This document shows positions 52,811-62,528 of a stretch of 64,000 nucleotides of DNA, piece by piece. The notes beneath the pieces were generated by a model. It was not told the DNA's origin. It worked only from the letters and a program-made list of their open reading frames with translations, and did not search any database. Each line of letters begins with the position of its first letter. Position 1 is the first letter of the stretch. The DNA comes from Pleurocapsa sp. FMAR1 (GTDB lineage: Bacteria; Cyanobacteriota; Cyanobacteriia; Cyanobacteriales; Xenococcaceae). Both the position numbers and the translations under genes were made by a program. The stretch is taken from the NCBI RefSeq assembly GCF_963665995.1, contig NZ_OY762512.1:310001-374000 (forward strand), read 5' to 3'.

Positions 52811-55516
52811 CTAATATTTAGCCTTTACATATTCTTTGGCAGTGATGCGATCGCCTATCTTACCATCAAGAGTAGCTGCTAAAACATCATCTAAAATCTG
52901 TTTATATAATGGCCCTGGTTTGAAACCTAGGATTTTTAAATCTTGACCATTTAACAATGGTTTTACTTGAGATAAATTAGTGATATATTGCCAAACCAAA
53001 CGACGAATATGCTTCTTACTTTTAGCAGCAAATAAAATTAATCCTAAAGTTTTATAAGAATACAATGTCTGATATATTTGACTGGGAGAACTGCAATTAT
53101 TCAACTTAGTAGTAACTTCTGTTTCTAAGGTTTCCAACTGCTGTAATCGCTGTAAACTATCTTTTGGTAGCTGAAGATTATTTGCTACTGTTATTCTGTC
53201 ATTTGGTTTCAAGTGAGCAATCAAAGCTTCTAACCTGATTAACCAGTGTTGGGATACAGATTGAGATTCAAAATAAGTTAACCACTTGGAAACGCAGTGT
53301 ATTTCCCATTCCAAAGCTGGAGTTAAGCTTAAATCTGGATGCAAACAACTCAAAGCATTTAACTTGGACAACAGCTTTAAAGCAGGTTTCCAGTAGTTAG
53401 CTTGCAGGATATATTTTAATTCGGCTCGTAGTCTTGTGGTTAAAGCAGGAGCTTGGCGATCGCCAATTCTCAATTTTTCATACACGCCACTTTTAAGCGC
53501 ATAGTCGATATACTCTTGGGTTTGAGGCTCAATAGTAAAACCCAAACGTACCGCAAACCTAACAGCGCGATAAATACGGGTAGGATCTTCAATAAAACTG
53601 TTTGCATGAAGGACGCGGATTTGACGCGCTCGCAAATCTAATAAACCGCCAAAAAAGTCCAACAAGTCCCCTTTACGAGAAAATTCGCCCCGTTTGGGAG
53701 GCGTGAGCCTGACAGCTAGGGCATTAATCGTAAAATCTCGGCGATATAAGTCTTGACGAATTGAGCTAGCTTCTACTTGGGGGTTGGCTGCGGGATAAGG
53801 ATAAAACTCGGTGCGCGCAGTAGCAATATCAATTAAAAGATTACCCAACGCAGGATCTTGATGCCAAGACAAAGCTGCTGTCTGAAACTCTCCATGTATA
53901 GATGCGCTGACGTTCGGATACATAGCCTGAATAGTCTCAGCCAATTCTACCCCAGCGCGATCGTCGGCAGATCGATGATAGCCATCAACTACCAAATCAA
54001 TATCCTGTAACAACAAAGGTTCACTATCGCTGGTCAACAAAACGTCCCTGACTCCTCCGCCAACTAGATAGAGATTCCAACCTCTTGACTGTGCTGCGCT
54101 GGTTACTTTCTGTAGTAGTTGCCAAATAGCAGGCTTTAATCGTTTTTGCAGGGTGGGTAATAAACGAGAAGTTAAATTCTGGCGATCGTTTTGATCTGCT
54201 TGGCTATCATGACGCTGATCGTGTAGCTGGCGTAGAACATCGGTACGAGTCACAATGCCAATTAATTCACCAACTTCTAATACAGGTAATCTACCCACGT
54301 CGTAAGTCACCATCAAAGACTCTATCTCAGGCAGTGGGGTATCAGGAGTAATAGTCTTAAGATTACGGCTCATATAGCCTTTGACAGGGGCATGATCGAA
54401 ACCGTGATGAATGGCTAAATCTAAATCTCGGCGGGATATTATCCCTACTAAACTATCCTTTTCATCCACTACCGATAGTCCAGAATGACCATAGCGAAAC
54501 AGTATTCTTTGTGCCTGTTCAATAGTTACATCAGGGCGAATAGTCCGTACAGGGGAAGACATGATGTCTCTAGCGGTTGGCGGCTGGGGAATTTGCTGCT
54601 GTAGCTCGTTTAACAACTGCTCAAATAATTGCTTAGGCTCATCTGTTTGCGTAGACATAGAGGCTGCTTGACTATGACCACCACCACCGAAAGGCGTAAA
54701 AAGCTGATTGAGATTGGTTTCTGGTATACGCGATCGCCCAATTACGACTAGTTTTTGACTTGTGCTTCTTTGGTACTGATGACCCAACAATAAGATATCG
54801 CTTTCGGTTAGATCGATTAATCTTGCTGTTAAAGTAGCCAAACCGCTGACAAACTTTTCAGTCTGCAATAGTACGGTCGCTACAGTGTATCCATGCACAG
54901 ATGTTTGCTTGAGGTTATTGAGCGCGTATTTAAATAAGTCCTGTAGCTCATTGGATAAACCTGGCTCATTATATTCAGCGATTATAGACACATTTGCCCC
55001 TTGTTCCAGCAACCAAGCGATCGCTCTAGCATCACGGGGAGTAGTTTGTTCAAAGGTTAAACTTCCCGTGTCTACATGAATTCCCAACGCCATCGCCGTT
55101 GCTTCAAAAGGTGTTAAAGTAACATTCTGCTCCTGCAATAATTCAGTAATGTAGGTGGTAATTGCCCCTACGGCTTCAGTATGAATCTCGGTTGCCCGAA
55201 TATCGGAATTAGTATCTAGATGATGGTCAAAAACTTCAATTCCCTTAAGGCTAGGCAAGTTTAACCAGTCTGCTGCTGCACCCAGGCGATCGCTCTTTTG
55301 GGTATCGACAATATAAATAATGGCGATCGCCTTACTATTTATACTTCGCATTTCGGCAAAATCAAATTCATCTCGATATAGTGCCAGAAAGTTTTTCACC
55401 GTCGGATGTGCGCCTCCAGTTAGGACAATTTTTGCTCCTAATTTGAGCCGAGATAAGCCAATTGCCGAACCTAAAGCGTCAAAATCTACAGTTTGATGGC
55501 ACAGAATTATATCCAT
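52811..55516 (-). CDS. cca: DHH-CBS-tRNA nucleotidyltransferase fusion protein
   Basis: 901 residues in three parts. The DHH/DHHA1 phosphoesterase (1-310) has HQTVDFDALGSA at 7-18 and FDHH at 96-99. Two CBS domains (about 315-435) follow: DIMSSPVRTI and YMSRNLKTITPDTPLPEIE. The C-terminal part (about 470-901) is a CCA-adding/poly(A) polymerase-type nucleotidyltransferase with YLVGGGVRDVLL and DIDLVVDG, then the RRDFTINALAV segment. It adds CCA or A to tRNA ends; the DHH part may be an exonuclease-like module. Such fusions are known in cyanobacteria and a few other phyla. Confidence 0.92.
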   Translation of the reverse strand: MDIILCHQTVDFDALGSAIGLSRLKLGAKIVLTGGAHPTVKNFLALYRDEFDFAEMRSINSKAIAIIYIVDTQKSDRLGAAADWLNLPSLKGIEVFDHHLDTNSDIRATEIHTEAVGAITTYITELLQEQNVTLTPFEATAMALGIHVDTGSLTFEQTTPRDARAIAWLLEQGANVSIIAEYNEPGLSNELQDLFKYALNNLKQTSVHGYTVATVLLQTEKFVSGLATLTARLIDLTESDILLLGHQYQRSTSQKLVVIGRSRIPETNLNQLFTPFGGGGHSQAASMSTQTDEPKQLFEQLLNELQQQIPQPPTARDIMSSPVRTIRPDVTIEQAQRILFRYGHSGLSVVDEKDSLVGIISRRDLDLAIHHGFDHAPVKGYMSRNLKTITPDTPLPEIESLMVTYDVGRLPVLEVGELIGIVTRTDVLRQLHDQRHDSQADQNDRQNLTSRLLPTLQKRLKPAIWQLLQKVTSAAQSRGWNLYLVGGGVRDVLLTSDSEPLLLQDIDLVVDGYHRSADDRAGVELAETIQAMYPNVSASIHGEFQTAALSWHQDPALGNLLIDIATARTEFYPYPAANPQVEASSIRQDLYRRDFTINALAVRLTPPKRGEFSRKGDLLDFFGGLLDLRARQIRVLHANSFIEDPTRIYRAVRFAVRLGFTIEPQTQEYIDYALKSGVYEKLRIGDRQAPALTTRLRAELKYILQANYWKPALKLLSKLNALSCLHPDLSLTPALEWEIHCVSKWLTYFESQSVSQHWLIRLEALIAHLKPNDRITVANNLQLPKDSLQRLQQLETLETEVTTKLNNCSSPSQIYQTLYSYKTLGLILFAAKSKKHIRRLVWQYITNLSQVKPLLNGQDLKILGFKPGPLYKQILDDVLAATLDGKIGDRITAKEYVKAKY

Positions 55517-55585
55517 TTTTTTTAGCTGATAGCTTTTTTAGCTACTCTATAGGTATTGCGATCGCCTTAATTTTGAGATTATCTA

Positions 55586-56062
55586 TTGATGAACGAAAAT
55601 GAATTTGCTCCTGGTAAAAGTTCAATAAGAATTGAAACTGTAGTGTATCAAGACGCAATAGAAGCAATCAAAAATATCAGAACCAGAGTATTTCAGGAAG
55701 AACAAGGAGTTTCATCTGAATTAGAGTTTGATGGATTAGATAAAGATGCAACCCATTTTCTAGCATACTGGAATAACAAAGCGGTAGGAACAACTAGAAT
55801 TAGAGAAGTTGACCATAATACAGCCAAAATTGAAAGGCTAGCAGTTTTACCAGAAGCAAGAAAGCAGGGTATTGGTAAAAAGCTGATGATAACAGCTTTA
55901 GAAACTATCTCGCTGCAAAACAAGTCCCAAGCAATTGTTCATGCTCAAGCCTATATCGCCCAGCTATATCAACAGCTAGGATTTGAAATAGTAGGCAAAG
56001 AGTTTGATGAAGCTAATATCCCCCATGTAAAAATGGTTAAGCAGTTAAGTAGGACTTACTGA
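55586..56062 (+). CDS. GNAT-family N-acetyltransferase
   Basis: 158 residues. The acetyl-CoA loop is RLAVLPEARKQGIGKKLM near 88-105 (Q/RxxGxG/A), with THFLAYWNNKAVGTTRIRE before it and YIAQLYQQLGFEIVGKEFDE after it, as in the ElaA-like group. Substrate unknown. Divergent from the CCA gene, 70 bp apart. Confidence 0.88.
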   Translation: MMNENEFAPGKSSIRIETVVYQDAIEAIKNIRTRVFQEEQGVSSELEFDGLDKDATHFLAYWNNKAVGTTRIREVDHNTAKIERLAVLPEARKQGIGKKLMITALETISLQNKSQAIVHAQAYIAQLYQQLGFEIVGKEFDEANIPHVKMVKQLSRTY

Positions 56063-56180
56063 AAAACTAAGGAGGATGAAACACTTTAAAAGCTTTTAAC
56101 TCTTAGCTTGATAAAATTGGATTCTTGGATTGTTATGTCCTTGTGGTGTTTCTAACTTCCAAAACAGTTTAAATAATCAA

Positions 56181-56873
56181 TTATTTATTTCGACTTCGAT
56201 ATAAATTACTCAGCTTATCAGGAGAGATGCCCAAATAATACCCCGCAATTACTAGCTGATTAATTAAAGTTGTTTGCCAAACTCCTAACTTTTGCCAACG
56301 TCTACCAGAAGTAATTACTTGTGCAGGAGCGATCGCAATTTTTCCCTGACGCTTAAGTCGCTGTACTAGCTCAAAGTCTTCCATGATTGGTAAATCAGCA
56401 AATCCCCCCACCTCCTCAAACGTCTGCTTTTTCAGAAAAATTGCCTGATCTCCATAGGGTAAAGACAACAGACGCGATCGCATTTTGACCATGATTTCAA
56501 TCCAGCGGAGGGATTTATCTGTCCCTGCGATCGCCAATTCAAACGCTCCTGCGATCGCTCCAGGTTGTTTTAGGGTGTGGACAGCTAAATATTTAAAATT
56601 TAAAGGTAGTTGAGTGTCTGCATGGAGAAATAGTACAATATCGCCTTGGGCAATAGCTGCGCCTGCATTCATTTGCGCTGCTCGTCCTTTACCTGCTACC
56701 GTAAGCACTGTAGACCCTGTTTGCTGTGCTATAGCTACGGTATTGTCCTGACTTCCCCCATCAATCACAATTATCTCGACACCATAATTTTTTTGAAGTC
56801 GCCCTACAGTTTGTTTAATAACTCTTGCTTCGTTAAGAACTGGGATAATAATGCTAATAGTATATTGAGCCAT
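56181..56873 (-). CDS. TIGR04283-family arsenosugar biosynthesis glycosyltransferase
   Basis: 230 residues. A GT-A fold glycosyltransferase family 2 protein: SIIIPVLNEARVIKQTVGRL near 7-26, EIIVIDGGSQDNTV near 33-46, FLHADTQLPLNF near 82-93 (DxD-like HAD), and PIMEDFELVQRLKRQG near 162-177. The TIGR04283 group is repeatedly found with TIGR04282, ArsM and ArsS genes. Here it stands alone, about 44 kb from that block, yet the pathway set is complete in this window. Exact acceptor unknown. Confidence 0.85.
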   Translation of the reverse strand: MAQYTISIIIPVLNEARVIKQTVGRLQKNYGVEIIVIDGGSQDNTVAIAQQTGSTVLTVAGKGRAAQMNAGAAIAQGDIVLFLHADTQLPLNFKYLAVHTLKQPGAIAGAFELAIAGTDKSLRWIEIMVKMRSRLLSLPYGDQAIFLKKQTFEEVGGFADLPIMEDFELVQRLKRQGKIAIAPAQVITSGRRWQKLGVWQTTLINQLVIAGYYLGISPDKLSNLYRSRNK

Positions 56874-56886
56874 GTTTTATCAACAG

Positions 56887-56918
56887 TTAGAGCAGTTAGG
56901 ACAGTTAGGACAGTTTAA
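56887..56918. repeat. Short tandem repeat
   Basis: CAGTTAG-type units repeat three to four times (CAGTTAGAG, CAGTTAGGA, CAGTTAGGA, CAGTTTA) between two divergent genes. Short and degenerate. Confidence 0.6.
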
Positions 56919-56993
56919 AGTTGTAGAACTATTGTTTGTAGGATGAGGGATAAAGTAACTCATGCCTCTTGCCTCTTAGTAAGGTACTTAACA

Positions 56994-57767
56994 ATGATTT
57001 GTACAAAAAGTCTATTAAAGATTCTGCTGATTTTCAGCATACTATTTAGTTTTGCTGACTCAGTATCGGCAGCACCAATTGCAGAGCGTCTGCAACAATT
57101 TCCTCAGTGGCACAATAAACCACCAGTACAGCTTGCCAAAGGAGATTTAGAATACCCTGAGTGGATGGCTGGAACATGGAACGTAGAAAGCACATTAGTC
57201 GAAAAAATAGCTCCCCTCGCCCCCGAAATTGTCACTCCTGGCTTTGAAGATAACGATAATTATCTCAATCAGGCGATCGCTTTTCAGGTTAGATTTGGTA
57301 CGGAATACTATTCTCCCCCCACAGGGCTATTTTCAAAGTTTAATTCTTCTCAACCATTTGTAGTGGCAGATCGAGCCTTTAACGGTAAAAAAATTGCCCA
57401 GGCATATTTAGGAGATGACAATGTTTATCAGGTAAAAATCGATCCTGATAATCCTAATCAGCAGATTACTTTTTTGCGGGGGGAAAGGAAGCTCATCTCT
57501 AAAATAACAGGACGGACGAAAGAAATTCCCAGTCAAGAGCAATTTATTGCCACCGAAGTCACTCAGCAGCTATTTAGATCTCCTCAAAGACTCTACCTAA
57601 ATGAGGTAGAAACTACCTCTGACTATCACTTATTAGACTCAGGAAACGTCAGTGCCGAACAAATTACGGCTATTTATCTTTCTCCTCAAGATCCTGATTA
57701 TTTCACGGCAGGCGATCGCCCTGTGGCACTATATCGCTATCATTTAGATTTATTTAAACAGTCTTAA
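56994..57767 (+). CDS. DUF6816-type secreted protein (lumenal-type)
   Basis: I start it at ATG 56994 (ICTKSLLKILLIFSILF), which gives a good signal peptide ending in SVSAAPIAER; the longer frame from 56943 adds 17 residues before it. That leaves 257 residues. The mature part has YPEWMAGTWNVESTLVEK near 44-61 and a series of beta strands, lipocalin-like. Relatives occur in cyanobacteria and in chloroplast lumen. Role unknown. Confidence 0.75.
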   Translation: MICTKSLLKILLIFSILFSFADSVSAAPIAERLQQFPQWHNKPPVQLAKGDLEYPEWMAGTWNVESTLVEKIAPLAPEIVTPGFEDNDNYLNQAIAFQVRFGTEYYSPPTGLFSKFNSSQPFVVADRAFNGKKIAQAYLGDDNVYQVKIDPDNPNQQITFLRGERKLISKITGRTKEIPSQEQFIATEVTQQLFRSPQRLYLNEVETTSDYHLLDSGNVSAEQITAIYLSPQDPDYFTAGDRPVALYRYHLDLFKQS

Positions 57768-57797
57768 CAATTATCAGTGCATTCAGTGGCTTAATAT

Positions 57798-58439
57798 TCA
57801 CCGTCCCAGATCGTGTAAAGAATTGATCGCAGTAGCGCATTGATCTGTCACGGCTTGCAAATCTTCTTTGTTTGAGGTTGTTGACGGTGCGATCGCATCA
57901 CCAATACGTACAGTTATCGGTACAGGCTTGGGGAAAGATGAACCTTTTGTTAATATTTTTTCTGTTCCCCAGAGGCTAACAGGCAATAGAGGAACTTGAG
58001 CCTTACAAGCAATCCAAGCTGCTCCTCTTTTAGGGTCGGTAATTCTGGCATCAGCAGCGCGAGTTCCCTGTAAGAAAATCGCCGCTATCCAGCCTGATTC
58101 CATAGCTTTTAGGGCTGCCCGCAGTGCCGTGCGATCGCCTGAACTGCGTTTGACGGGATATGCTCCATAAAGCTCAATTCCCTGCTTAAATACAGGAATT
58201 TTGAATAATTCTTCCTTTGCCATAAAAGCCACGGGGCGACCAATACAGTTAGAAAGAATTGGCGGATCAAAATAGCTAGCGTGATTGCTAACAGATATTA
58301 ACCCTCCTGAGCGGGGGACTTTTTCTGCCCCATAGATCTTAATCCGAAAATAGGTATGTAATAAAGGGCTAACCACCGACCATTTCAGCAGATGATATAA
58401 GGTTAAACTAGCAAACGGCTCTCTATTTTTCCCTTCCAC
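57798..58439 (-). CDS. plsC: 1-acyl-sn-glycerol-3-phosphate acyltransferase
   Basis: 213 residues. The catalytic NHASYFDPP (HX4D) lies near 52-60, the substrate-binding block near 116-122 is FLQGTRA (a Gln replaces the usual Glu of EGTR), and VPLLPVSLWG follows. It acylates lysophosphatidate to phosphatidate at the membrane. The Gln is seen in other cyanobacterial relatives as far as I remember. The next gene upstream is divergent. Confidence 0.88.
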   Translation of the reverse strand: MEGKNREPFASLTLYHLLKWSVVSPLLHTYFRIKIYGAEKVPRSGGLISVSNHASYFDPPILSNCIGRPVAFMAKEELFKIPVFKQGIELYGAYPVKRSSGDRTALRAALKAMESGWIAAIFLQGTRAADARITDPKRGAAWIACKAQVPLLPVSLWGTEKILTKGSSFPKPVPITVRIGDAIAPSTTSNKEDLQAVTDQCATAINSLHDLGR

Positions 58440-58618
58440 AAACTTATCTCAACTAAACTCTTCAATCTTTAAATATAAGTGAATTTGATAAATAAACCAG
58501 ATTCTGATGAATGAAGATAAAGATTAATATCATGATCTGATCTGGGATATAGAAAATTATTGAAATTAGAAATTGATATAATTACAACGCTCGATAATCA
58601 TCACTCTAGACATAGCTT

Positions 58619-60097
58619 ATGTACCGTTTCTTAGATTTATTTGCTGGATGTGGAGGTATGTCTCTTGGTTTTACATATGCTGGATTTGATTTGCGCGGAG
58701 GAATTGAAGTAGACTCCACAGCTATTAAAACTCATGCAAACAATTTTTTTCGTCATTCAGATGAATCAACTTTGAAACGTCATTCAGTTTCCCAGGACAT
58801 AACCAAGCTTTCTCCTGAGAAATTTATGAAAGAAATTTTGTGCGAAACGAATCCATTTGGACTAATTGATGTAATTGTCGGTGGTCCTCCATGCCAAGCT
58901 TTTGCCAGAATTGGTAGAGCTAAATTACGAGAGATAATGGATCATCCTGAAGCATTTTTAACTGATGAACGTGCTTCAATGTATCTTCATTACCTTAGAT
59001 ACGTAGAGTTTTTTCGACCACTGGCTATTGTAATAGAAAATGTTCCTGACATAATGAATTATGGTGGTACAAACATCGCCGAAGGAATAGCTTTTTCCCT
59101 TGAAAAAATTGGGTATGAAAGTCGCTACACTATAATGAATTCTGCTCATTATGGCGTTCCTCAAATGAGACAGCGTTTCTTTTTAATGGCTACACGCAAG
59201 GATCTTGAGATTATACCTGAGTTTCCTATGTGTACTCACTATGTAAAACTTCCTCAAGGTTATTGCAATGCTCACATGGTGGCATTGGGTGGAATAGAAA
59301 TGCCAACTTTATTTAACAGTGAAAGTATAAAACACCATTACATTACACCTCCAAAACTAGATCCTAACTTGCCAGAAGCCGTAAGTGTTCAACAAGCATT
59401 ACATGATATTCCTCCAATAAATGTTGGTTCAATTACCAAAGGAGCAAGAAAATTTAATAAGCTTGCTAAATATAGTGATCACGGACAAATATCTGATTAT
59501 GCAAAACTAATGCGTCAGTGGCCAAAATTTGAATCGAAGGAAGGAATATTTGACCATGTAACAAGATATCTACCTAGAGATTACAAAATATTTCGCAAAA
59601 TGAATCCAGGCGACCAATATCCTGAAGCTTATAAAATAGCGGAACAGATATTCGAGAAGGCATTAACCGAATACGAATTAATTACAGGTATATCTCTTCA
59701 AAAACATTCATCACAATTTGAAGAGTTACGAGCTAAGTTTGTTCCTCCTTACGATCCTGGCAAATTTCCGAATAAATGGCGAAAAATGGAGGCAGATGCG
59801 CCATCTCGCACTCTTACTGCTCATATTGGCAAAGATACATACTCACATATTCACTATGATTCAGAACAATCTCGTGTTATTTCGGTGAGAGAAGCAGCAA
59901 GACTTCAATCTTTTCCTGATGGATTTAAATTCGAGGGAGCAATGAACGCCGCCTTTAAGCAAATAGGAAATGCTGTTCCTCCTTTACAAGCTTTTGCAAT
60001 TGCCGTAAAACTTAAACAACTTCTGGACAAAGCATTTTTAACAAAAAAGCAAAATCACGAATCTGAAAAGCTTGAATACATAGTTACAAAATCTTAG
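58619..60097 (+). CDS. DNA (cytosine-5) methyltransferase
   Basis: 492 residues. C5 methyltransferase motifs in order: I FLDLFAGCGGMSLGF (4-18), IV GGPPCQAFARIGRAKL (93-108) with the catalytic Cys, VI VIENVPDI, VIII PQMRQRFFLMA, a long target-recognition region, and IX-X VREAARLQSFPDGF and QIGNAVPP near the end. It is followed by a nuclease-like gene 66 bp downstream, so it is probably the methylase of a type II system. Recognition sequence unknown. Both genes are AT-rich against their neighbours, suggesting acquisition. Confidence 0.93.
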   Translation: MYRFLDLFAGCGGMSLGFTYAGFDLRGGIEVDSTAIKTHANNFFRHSDESTLKRHSVSQDITKLSPEKFMKEILCETNPFGLIDVIVGGPPCQAFARIGRAKLREIMDHPEAFLTDERASMYLHYLRYVEFFRPLAIVIENVPDIMNYGGTNIAEGIAFSLEKIGYESRYTIMNSAHYGVPQMRQRFFLMATRKDLEIIPEFPMCTHYVKLPQGYCNAHMVALGGIEMPTLFNSESIKHHYITPPKLDPNLPEAVSVQQALHDIPPINVGSITKGARKFNKLAKYSDHGQISDYAKLMRQWPKFESKEGIFDHVTRYLPRDYKIFRKMNPGDQYPEAYKIAEQIFEKALTEYELITGISLQKHSSQFEELRAKFVPPYDPGKFPNKWRKMEADAPSRTLTAHIGKDTYSHIHYDSEQSRVISVREAARLQSFPDGFKFEGAMNAAFKQIGNAVPPLQAFAIAVKLKQLLDKAFLTKKQNHESEKLEYIVTKS

Positions 60098-60163
60098 TCT
60101 TACCATAGTTCTTAAAAACAGAGCCAGACTCGGTGGAAAACTTGTTTATCAAAATTTTTACAT

Positions 60164-61282
60164 ATGTCACAAAAACTTGCACTTAAAAAGTTAACTGCAT
60201 CTGATTTAACGTTTTTTAAATGGCATTTGGAACATGGTTCAGCAGGAAAACAAAAAGCCATAAATCTAAATGCCGATATTTTTATAAAAAAGCTTTATCC
60301 AAATGTACCCGCAATTATAGAAGAAAAACAAGGAACTATACCTTTGGATTTATACATATACGGGCCTGGATTGTCTTTTGAGTATAATATTCAAAGAAAA
60401 ATCCAAAAAAGGGGATCGTACAAAAATTATCGATTGAATGGAGAATTTACACCCGATCCAGAAGAAGATTCTAATAGATTTCATTCTCTGCAAGCTGGAG
60501 ATTTTGTAATTTTTGATTTTGTGGGAGAATTTGAACCTACTTCAGCAAGAGCCATTTTCATCGCACAATCTCTGAAAATCGATAAAAATATTCATGTAGC
60601 GTTAGATAAATTAATTACTACTAAAAGCATGATTGAGCTTTCAATTCGCAATTTAGAAAATTTAATTTCGATTCTTAATTTACCTGAAACACATCCCATA
60701 AATTTACTAAAGCTAGCAACAAATTTGGAAGATGCAGCACTAGGGGGTATTGAAGGCATCAAGCAGTTAAGAATTGGTCCATACAAAGGTAAAATATCTC
60801 GTCAAAATTTAGAACAAGCCAAAAAAAATGCTGATAGAACAGGGCGTTTAGGAGAAAAGTTCATATGTGTTTATCTGGAGCAGAAATTACATGAAGGACT
60901 AATACAAGAATTTATTTGGGAAGCAGATAGCAATGCAATCGCACCATACGATTTTGAAATAACAGATTTAGATGGATCAAAAGAGTTGATAGACGTGAAG
61001 TCTACGAAGGGGAACTTTAATAACACAATTCATATTTCATTCAATGAATTACTTCAAATGAATGAAAATAATTCTTACAAAATATACAGAGTCTTCAATA
61101 TAGATGATAATGATCTAAGCGCAAATTTGAGAATAACCGACTCAATTAATGAATTTTCTAGAAATATTGTAGAAATATTAGAGCAGCTACCCAAAAAAAT
61201 TCGCTCTGATGGAATTTCTTTACCACCGTCATTATTAGATTTTGGTGAGACAATAAACCTAGAATTTCCAGATAATATTTAG
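60164..61282 (+). CDS. DUF3883-domain protein, probable restriction endonuclease partner
   Basis: 372 residues. The first 170 form an unfamiliar alpha/beta region (RFHSLQAGDFVIFDFVGEF). Residues 228-300 resemble DUF3883, a PD-(D/E)XK nuclease fold: GRLGEKFICVYLEQKL, then APYDFEITDLDG with the first Asp, then ELIDVKST with the D-x-K. It directly follows the C5 methyltransferase on the same strand, so it is likely the cognate restriction enzyme. The N-terminal domain may carry specificity. Confidence 0.7.
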   Translation: MSQKLALKKLTASDLTFFKWHLEHGSAGKQKAINLNADIFIKKLYPNVPAIIEEKQGTIPLDLYIYGPGLSFEYNIQRKIQKRGSYKNYRLNGEFTPDPEEDSNRFHSLQAGDFVIFDFVGEFEPTSARAIFIAQSLKIDKNIHVALDKLITTKSMIELSIRNLENLISILNLPETHPINLLKLATNLEDAALGGIEGIKQLRIGPYKGKISRQNLEQAKKNADRTGRLGEKFICVYLEQKLHEGLIQEFIWEADSNAIAPYDFEITDLDGSKELIDVKSTKGNFNNTIHISFNELLQMNENNSYKIYRVFNIDDNDLSANLRITDSINEFSRNIVEILEQLPKKIRSDGISLPPSLLDFGETINLEFPDNI

Positions 61283-61384
61283 AATATAAAAATAAAAACA
61301 AAACGACTTAAAAGTTTTTGAATATGCTATTAGGGTTAATTGACCGTGAAGCAAAAAGATTTTCGAAAAAGCCTAATTAAAAAT

Positions 61385-61452
61385 GGGAGACAATTAATTA
61401 TTAGTTATTGCCAAGTAATTCGGTCAAAATAACATAAGTTTAATTGTCTCCC
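61385..61452. repeat. 68-bp perfect inverted repeat element
   Basis: Arms GGGAGACAATTAA (61385-61397) and TTAATTGTCTCCC (61440-61452) match perfectly, with a 42-bp AT-rich middle. It lies between the nuclease gene and the convergent TPR gene. It may be a bidirectional terminator or a tiny MITE; no target duplication is seen. Confidence 0.55.
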
Positions 61453-61484
61453 TATCTACCCGATCTCAAATTTTCAGTAAAGAA

Positions 61485-62321
61485 TTAAAGTTTGAGATTT
61501 TCAGCTTGTTTAATACCCTTAACCAACTGTTCCATTTCATCGCCAATTTGATCTTTATATTGCTCTGGTGCAGCAATGTAGGCTTTTTCCAGAATTGGTT
61601 TTGCTGCTATTAAATCGCCTTGTTTTTTCAAAACTAGAGCTTTTGCCAAAATTGGGCGAAAATCGTCTTGGTTTGCTGTGGCTAGCTCGTCGTAAAGAGC
61701 GATCGCCTCAGCGTATCTTTCTTGATTGCTATAAAGCTCTCCCAGGAGTAGTTCCACTGAATCTCGATCGATAGAGTCAGCATTAGGGCTATCTTCATTG
61801 CTTGCCACCGCGATAGTTTTCTTTAATAGAGCGATCGCTCTTTCAGGCAAGTCTTGAACTAGATATAAATTCGTTATTCCCCCCAGGGCATATATATCTC
61901 CTGGATGTTCGCCTAAAATTTGGCTATATGCCGCTGCTGCTCCTTCATAGTCTTCGGTCTGTTGCTTGGCTTGAGCTAAGAGGACTCCATATTCAGTTTG
62001 CTCTGGGTTAAGTTTCGCTAATTTTTCTAAAGGAGCGATCGCCCCAGGAATATCTTTTTGCTGTAATTTAATTTTTAACAAGCCACTTAAAGCAGTGTTG
62101 TTATCAGGTTCTCTTTCCAAGACTTTTTGATAGCCAGAAGCTTCGGCTTCTAGCTTGGCTAATTCTTGCTGAGAAAGTACAACCACCTCACTGTTAGGGT
62201 TTTTAGCAAACTGTGTACCTTCGACAACGCTTCCTACCAAAGGAAGAGCCGAAACAGTGATCAGGGAAAACAACATTACCCCCAAAACTAAATAAATCCA
62301 GCTACTACGCTTTTTTTTCAT
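61485..62321 (-). CDS. TPR-repeat membrane-anchored protein
   Basis: 278 residues. A single N-terminal membrane span (about 7-28, IYLVLGVMLFSLITVSALPL) precedes five or so TPR units (for example YQKVLEREPDNNTALSGLL, YSQILGEHPGDIYALGGIT, YDELATANQDDFRPILAKAL). A scaffold for protein contacts outside or at the thylakoid or plasma membrane; partners unknown. Followed on the other side by a convergent restriction-modification pair. Confidence 0.85.
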   Translation of the reverse strand: MKKKRSSWIYLVLGVMLFSLITVSALPLVGSVVEGTQFAKNPNSEVVVLSQQELAKLEAEASGYQKVLEREPDNNTALSGLLKIKLQQKDIPGAIAPLEKLAKLNPEQTEYGVLLAQAKQQTEDYEGAAAAYSQILGEHPGDIYALGGITNLYLVQDLPERAIALLKKTIAVASNEDSPNADSIDRDSVELLLGELYSNQERYAEAIALYDELATANQDDFRPILAKALVLKKQGDLIAAKPILEKAYIAAPEQYKDQIGDEMEQLVKGIKQAENLKL

Positions 62322-62528
62322 GCTCTTATCATTAAATTAAGATCGGCAGATTACACTTGACTTTTTACTATAGTCACCGTGTCGCTTCTAGTATGGTTTA
62401 TCCTCAACCAGAAAGCCAATAGTATAGGCTGTATTTAGCTGATAAAAACTGCGAGTTATTCTAGCTTCCATGAGAGTATAAAATATGATCTCTCTTACTA
62501 TTGAATAATATTTCTGCTATTTATTCTC

